From contig CAYUIS010000173.1 in NCBI GenBank assembly GCA_964444825.1, positions 1 to 9,105 of the forward strand: a DNA stretch of 9,105 nt, read 5' to 3'. Position numbers and translations under genes: made by a program. This document shows, piece by piece, positions 5,685-9,105 of the stretch (positions are counted from its first letter, which is position 1; the number at the start of each line of letters is the position of its first letter). The notes beneath the pieces are model-generated. The model worked only from the letters and a program-made list of their open reading frames with translations. It was not told where the DNA came from and did not search any database. This stretch comes from CAYUIS01 sp964444825 (lineage in GTDB: Bacteria > Chloroflexota > Anaerolineae > B4-G1).

Positions 5685-6567
5685 TGATGACAAGCGAGAC
5701 GTGTTTCGCAGGATCTATGCTGCCTTGCAAGAGAAACGGAATTCACAAGTTGTCCTGCTGGGAACAGGAACCCCCAACGCAGATCCTGAGCGCTCAGGGC
5801 CCGCCGTGGCCGTGATCGTGAACCAAACCCCTTACCTTGTTGATTTCGGCCCGGGCCTTGTGCGCAGAGCTGCCGCAGCATACGAGCAAGGGGTAAAAGC
5901 TCTTGAGATTCCAAAGCTGAGCCGAGCCTTTGTGACCCATCTGCACTCGGATCACACAGCCGGGTATCCTGATCTGATTCTGACCCCGTGGGTGCTAGGC
6001 CGGCGGCAGCCTCTAGAGGTGTACGGTCCTGCGGGCCTTGAAGCAATGACCGACCACATTCTGGCGGCATACGAGGCGGATATTCAAGAGCGGCTGCAGG
6101 GGCTGGAACCGGCGAACGATCAAGGATACAAGGTTCGGGTCAAGGAGGTGGAGCCGGGATGGGTGTACGAGGATGGGAATGTGAGTGTGGAGGTCTTTGA
6201 GGCGAAGCACGGGTCGTGGGCGGCATATGGCTACAAGTTCTATGCGCCAGACCGGGTGATCGCCATATCGGGTGATACAGCACCGCGAGAGGGATTGGCA
6301 GAGGTGTATCGAGGTTGCGATGTGGTCATTCACGAGGTCTATTCCTGGGTGGGGTTGGAGGGTCGAGCGAAAAAGTGGCAAGAGTACTATTCGAGCGTGC
6401 ATACGTCGTCACGGGAATTGGCAGAGATTGCGACGCAGGCCAGACCAGGCTTGTTGGTCCTGTATCATCAGCTTTTCAACGGTGTGACAGAAGCCGAGTT
6501 GCTACGGGAGGTTGAGGAGGGATACGGGGGCAAAGTGGTTTCCGGGAGAGACCTGGCCGTCTATTGA
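5662..6567 (+). CDS. MBL-fold (RNase Z-like) metallo-hydrolase
   Basis: The 301-aa protein has a complete metallo-beta-lactamase fold of the RNase Z-like sub-group. VVLLGTGTPNADPERSGPAV (30-49) is the first sheet and loop. THLHSDH (92-98) gives H93, H95, D97 and H98 of the HxHxDH zinc motif; further ligands are likely H183 (AKHGSW), D205 (SGDT) and H269 (LYHQLF). The HEVY at 224-227 and the SSVHTSS segment are typical of secreted bacterial members whose substrates are mostly unknown. These usually carry a signal peptide; here the N-terminus (HHLADDDKRDVFRRIYAALQ) has none, and the gene abuts a cut methyltransferase stub, so the 5' end may have been replaced. The start is a poor TTG (5662), with GTG 5701 as an alternative, and no good ribosome site for either. 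The catalytic core is intact, but expression and location are doubtful. Confidence 0.85.
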   Translation: MSIHHLADDDKRDVFRRIYAALQEKRNSQVVLLGTGTPNADPERSGPAVAVIVNQTPYLVDFGPGLVRRAAAAYEQGVKALEIPKLSRAFVTHLHSDHTAGYPDLILTPWVLGRRQPLEVYGPAGLEAMTDHILAAYEADIQERLQGLEPANDQGYKVRVKEVEPGWVYEDGNVSVEVFEAKHGSWAAYGYKFYAPDRVIAISGDTAPREGLAEVYRGCDVVIHEVYSWVGLEGRAKKWQEYYSSVHTSSRELAEIATQARPGLLVLYHQLFNGVTEAELLREVEEGYGGKVVSGRDLAVY

Positions 6568-6603
6568 GTCTGCTACGCTTTGCCTGTTTGCCTAGTCGTG
6601 TGT

Positions 6604-6632
6604 TTGCAGTCGCTTCGTGAGTGAGGTATACT
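6604..6632 (+). promoter_or_regulatory. Likely sigma70-type promoter of the spondin/AKR genes
   Basis: TTGCAG at 6604-6609, a 17-nt spacer, and TATACT at 6627-6632 (5 of 6 matches to TATAAT). It lies in the 101-nt gap after the MBL gene, about 37 nt before the spondin ATG, with AAGGAGG at 6657-6663 between. The -35 matches only 3 of 6 bases, so confidence is moderate. Confidence 0.45.
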
Positions 6633-6668
6633 TTTCCCGGCCTATGGGTCGTAATCAAGGAGGACAGT

Positions 6669-7526
6669 ATGCATCAACTACCCAACGGAACGTGCCGGAC
6701 AACGCCAGGCATTACCCTGGTTGTCCTCCTGGTCCTGGCCGTGGGGAGTGGGTGTGCAACTCCGCCGGCCTCGCCCACGGCGACGTCCGTGCCGACCGTC
6801 GCTTTTACGCCCACATCGGAGCCGGCTCCAAGCCTAACACCTCTCGCGCCGACAGAGACGCCCACGGCGGCGCCGACCGACACGCTCGCCTCGCCCACGG
6901 AGCCTCCAACGACGCCGGTGCTCACCGAGACGCCGGTAGCTTCCGCTCGCTACCAGCTCACCTTCGAGGCGATCTGGAGCGCCGAGACCCATCCAACAGA
7001 TTTTCCCCCTAACCCCCACTTTTCGGGTCTGATCGGGGCCGCGCACGGCCCGGGCGCCAGCCTGTGGGAGGAAGGGGGAGCAGCGACTCCCGGGATCAAG
7101 AATATGGCCGAGACGGGGGCCAAGAGCCCGCTCGATGCTGAGATCGACGGGTTGACCGGCGTCGGCAGCGCCTGCGTCCTGATCTCGGGGGGAGGCGTCA
7201 ACCCGTCGCCCGGCGCGGTGACGGTAGAGTTTGTCGCCAGCCTGGATTGCCCGCTGGTCTCGGCGGTGACGATGATCGCCCCCAGCCCGGATTGGTTCCT
7301 GGGTGTATCTGGCCTGAGCCTGCTCGTCAATGGTGCGTGGATTGAGCAGGAGGTTGTGGCCCTGTACCCCTACGATGCCGGAACGGACAGCGGCGGCAAC
7401 TATACCTCTCCGAACGCACCCACGGCCAGTCCGGAGTTGATAGTCCGGATCGAGACAGAGCCGTTGCTGGTCGATGGGACCGTGCGTCCCCTCGGCACGT
7501 TCACGTTCACTCGCCTGGGCGAGTGA
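6669..7526 (+). CDS. Spondin-domain putative lipoprotein
   Basis: The 285-aa protein starts with a signal sequence: a short polar start, a hydrophobic core at about 15-25 (ITLVVLLVLAV) and cysteine C29 in GSGCA, a plausible but non-ideal lipobox lacking the usual Leu at -3. Residues 30-92 are a Thr/Pro/Ser-rich linker that would hold the domain off the membrane. From 94 to the end is a spondin_N domain: YQLTFEAIWSAETHPTDFP, PHFSGLIGAAHG, ATPGIKNMAETGAKSPLDAE, SPGAVTVEF, MIAPSPDWFLGVSGLSLL, and LYPYDAGTDSGGNYTSPN. The domain is known from animal F-spondin and from bacterial secreted proteins, with a proposed adhesion or calcium-binding role; bacterial function is unproven. ATG 6669 is set by AAGGAGG at 6657-6663. 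The aldo-keto reductase starts 30 nt after its stop. Confidence 0.88.
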   Translation: MHQLPNGTCRTTPGITLVVLLVLAVGSGCATPPASPTATSVPTVAFTPTSEPAPSLTPLAPTETPTAAPTDTLASPTEPPTTPVLTETPVASARYQLTFEAIWSAETHPTDFPPNPHFSGLIGAAHGPGASLWEEGGAATPGIKNMAETGAKSPLDAEIDGLTGVGSACVLISGGGVNPSPGAVTVEFVASLDCPLVSAVTMIAPSPDWFLGVSGLSLLVNGAWIEQEVVALYPYDAGTDSGGNYTSPNAPTASPELIVRIETEPLLVDGTVRPLGTFTFTRLGE

Positions 7527-7556
7527 GAAAGCACCCTATTGAACAGGAGGGCGAAT

Positions 7557-8540
7557 ATGGAATACCGGGAACTGGGACGCACCGGGTGGCAGGTCTCTGC
7601 CGTGAGCTTTGGAGGATGGGCGATCGGCGGGACCTGGGGCCCGGTGCAAGACTCTGACTCTTTGGCGGCGCTACATCGTGCCGTGGAGCTGGGGGTCAAC
7701 TTTTTCGACACTGCCGATGTCTATGGCGATGGGCGCAGCGAGCGCCTGCTAGGCCAACTGCGCCGCGATCACCGGGAGATCATCATCATCGGAACCAAAG
7801 CGGGACGGCGGCTCAATCCCCACGTCGCGGCAGGGTACAACCGCGAGAACCTGAGTGCGTTCGTCGAGCGCAGCCTCAAGAACCTGAGGATGGAGGCCCT
7901 TGATCTGCTTCAGCTCCATTGTCCGCCACCCGCGGTCTACTATATGCCGGAGGTCTTTGGTTTCCTGGATGACCTGGTGGAGGCGGGCAAAGTCCGCACC
8001 TATGGTGTGAGCGTCGAGAGGGTGGAAGAGGCGCTCAAGGCGATCGAGTATCCGAACGTGCACACGGTCCAGATCATCTTCAATATGTTCCGTCACCGTC
8101 CCTCCGAGCTGTTCTTTGAGCAGGCACAGAAGCGGCGAGTCGGCGTCCTGGCGCGCGTGCCGCTGGCGTCTGGGATGCTTACGGGCAAGCTGAGGCCGGA
8201 TACGGCTTTCGACCGCGATGACCATCGCGCCTTCAACCGCCAGGGTGAGTCCTTCGACCGGGGTGAGACCTTCTCCGGGGTTGACTATGACGTCGGGCTG
8301 CAGGCCGTCGCCGAACTGAAGGCCATATGCCCGCCGGGAATGAGTATGGTGCAGTTTGCGTTGCGCTGGATTCTGATGTTTAAGGCTGTGAGCTGCGCGA
8401 TCCCGGGGGCAAAGCGTCCATCACAGGCTGAGGAGAACATCTCTGCCGCCGAGTTGCCGCCCCTGTCCGAAGAGACGATGAGCCAGGTGCGGTCTATTTA
8501 CGAGCGTCACATTCGCGAGTTGGTGCATCACTACTGGTAG
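7557..8540 (+). CDS. Aldo/keto reductase
   Basis: The 327-aa cytoplasmic oxidoreductase is an NADPH-dependent (beta/alpha)8 barrel that reduces carbonyls or oxidises alcohols. The catalytic tetrad is visible: D51 in NFFDTADVYG, Y56, K81 in IIGTKAG and H121 in LLQLHCPPP. The start MEYRELGRTGWQVSAVSFGG and the late segment CAIPGAKRPSQAEENISA (280-297), which binds the cofactor phosphate, are typical of the AKR group that includes YajO/YhdN- and IolS-like enzymes. Length is normal and nothing is missing. ATG 7557 is set by AGGAGG at 7545-7550, 6 nt upstream; a TTG at 7539 is in frame but poorly placed. The substrate cannot be told. It probably shares the transcript of the spondin gene 30 nt upstream. 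Confidence 0.92.
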   Translation: MEYRELGRTGWQVSAVSFGGWAIGGTWGPVQDSDSLAALHRAVELGVNFFDTADVYGDGRSERLLGQLRRDHREIIIIGTKAGRRLNPHVAAGYNRENLSAFVERSLKNLRMEALDLLQLHCPPPAVYYMPEVFGFLDDLVEAGKVRTYGVSVERVEEALKAIEYPNVHTVQIIFNMFRHRPSELFFEQAQKRRVGVLARVPLASGMLTGKLRPDTAFDRDDHRAFNRQGESFDRGETFSGVDYDVGLQAVAELKAICPPGMSMVQFALRWILMFKAVSCAIPGAKRPSQAEENISAAELPPLSEETMSQVRSIYERHIRELVHHYW

Positions 8541-8625
8541 GCTCGTTTGGGGCGAGCTGTCGCAGCGAAGGGCGTAAATAGCAAAGGGCAGCGAATCAAG
8601 GGGAGAGACAAGGAGGGACGCTACA

Positions 8626-9105
8626 ATGACTGACAAGAGCCAGATCGAGCCGGAACTGCGCCTGGCTGCTGTGTGTGGCCTGTTTTGTCCTAGCTGCACC
8701 ATCTACATTGGGACGACGGAGGACCCCCAACGGCTGGAGACCGTGGCCCAGCGTTTTGGTGCGACCGTGGAGGAGGTCAAGTGTTTCGGCTGTCGCGCGG
8801 AGAAGCGGCTGCCTTACTGTGCCCAGTGCAAGATGGCGGCCTGTGCTGCCGAAAAGGGGCTCGACTTTTGTGGTGCGTGTGATGTGTATCCCTGCCAGGA
8901 GTTGGATGCCTTCCAGGCGGCGAGGGTTCACCGGATCGAGCTGTGGCAGGCGCAGGAGCGCATCCAGGAGGTGGGCTATGAGCGTTGGTTTGAGGATATG
9001 GTGGCCCACTACGCCTGTTCCGAATGTGGCGCTCTGAACTCGGCCTACGACCTGGTGTGCCGGAAGTGTGGGGCGGATCCAAGCTGTGCCTACGTCGCTG
9101 CCCAT
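8626..9105 (+). CDS. DUF3795-like Cys-rich protein, 3' end outside window
   Basis: ATG 8626, with AGGAGG at 8611-8616, opens a frame that runs without stop to the end of the window (160 codons). Residues 15-28 (AVCGLFCPSCTIYI) are the hallmark of DUF3795 proteins. They are followed by KCFGCR (52-57), YCAQCKMAAC (64-73) and FCGACDVYPC (81-90), so cysteines fall in repeated CxxC-like pairs suited to binding zinc or iron-sulfur. A second cluster at 131, 134, 145 and 148 (CSEC...CRKC) is a classic zinc-ribbon and suggests an added C-terminal module. There are 16 cysteines in 160 residues. No membrane segment is seen. The function of DUF3795 is unknown, with metal binding as the only safe inference. 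It lies 85 nt after the aldo-keto reductase. Confidence 0.8.
   Translation, partial: MTDKSQIEPELRLAAVCGLFCPSCTIYIGTTEDPQRLETVAQRFGATVEEVKCFGCRAEKRLPYCAQCKMAACAAEKGLDFCGACDVYPCQELDAFQAARVHRIELWQAQERIQEVGYERWFEDMVAHYACSECGALNSAYDLVCRKCGADPSCAYVAAH

Noticed and set aside
6603..6612. TTTGCAGTCG shared with 1862-1871
   Set aside because: Ten-base repeats are expected many times by chance in 9 kb; the surrounding sequence does not match.
8541..8556. GCTCG/CGAGC hairpin after the aldo-keto reductase
   Set aside because: Only a 5-bp stem and no T-tract; too weak to call a terminator.
8596..9105. Minus-strand open frame at the right edge
   Set aside because: Antisense to the DUF3795 gene, which has a strong ribosome site and a clear cysteine pattern.

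Overview
The window looks like chromosomal DNA of an uncultured or little-studied bacterium, most likely Chloroflexota (Anaerolineae-type). The clues are a beta-helix remnant ending in a hydrophobic FLPLVLRYQ tail of the kind common on secreted proteins of that phylum, a Thr/Pro-linker lipoprotein carrying a spondin domain, and a dense one-strand run of small metabolic genes with strong AGGAGG ribosome sites. This placement is inference; there is no rRNA or tRNA gene to anchor it.

All supported genes are on the + strand. Positions 1-1180 are degenerate: a terminator-like hairpin, a gene-free stretch with a possible promoter, a truncated and frameshifted beta-helix pseudogene, and a YrdB-family (DUF2568) membrane protein gene broken twice. 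The first break is a 70-bp palindromic element with 15-bp imperfect terminal inverted repeats, flanked by a CTAG target duplication. The second is a 2-bp CA duplication. Removing both restores a 124-codon frame.

Positions 1182-5519 hold mostly intact small genes: a uridine kinase-like P-loop protein with proline at the Walker A Ser/Thr position, a Cys-rich protein with a C-terminal CxCSxG...GDxCCxF signature, a class I SAM methyltransferase, a DUF1295 steroid-reductase-like membrane protein, a GNAT acetyltransferase and an AadA-like (ANT(3'')-type) nucleotidyltransferase with its catalytic acids in place.

Positions 5559-6567 hold the first ~32 codons of a second methyltransferase, cut off and running into an MBL-fold hydrolase that seems to have lost its export signal. 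Positions 6604-9105 hold a promoter, a spondin-domain lipoprotein, an aldo-keto reductase and the 5' part of a Cys-rich DUF3795 protein that runs off the window.

The genes do not form one recognisable pathway. The region reads as an accessory stretch where small enzymes, several of them modifying (methyl-, acetyl-, nucleotidyl-transfer, kinase-like), sit beside decaying genes. I found no CRISPR array, no transposase gene and no convincing integron attC site. The clearest new signal is the small insertion element in the YrdB gene.
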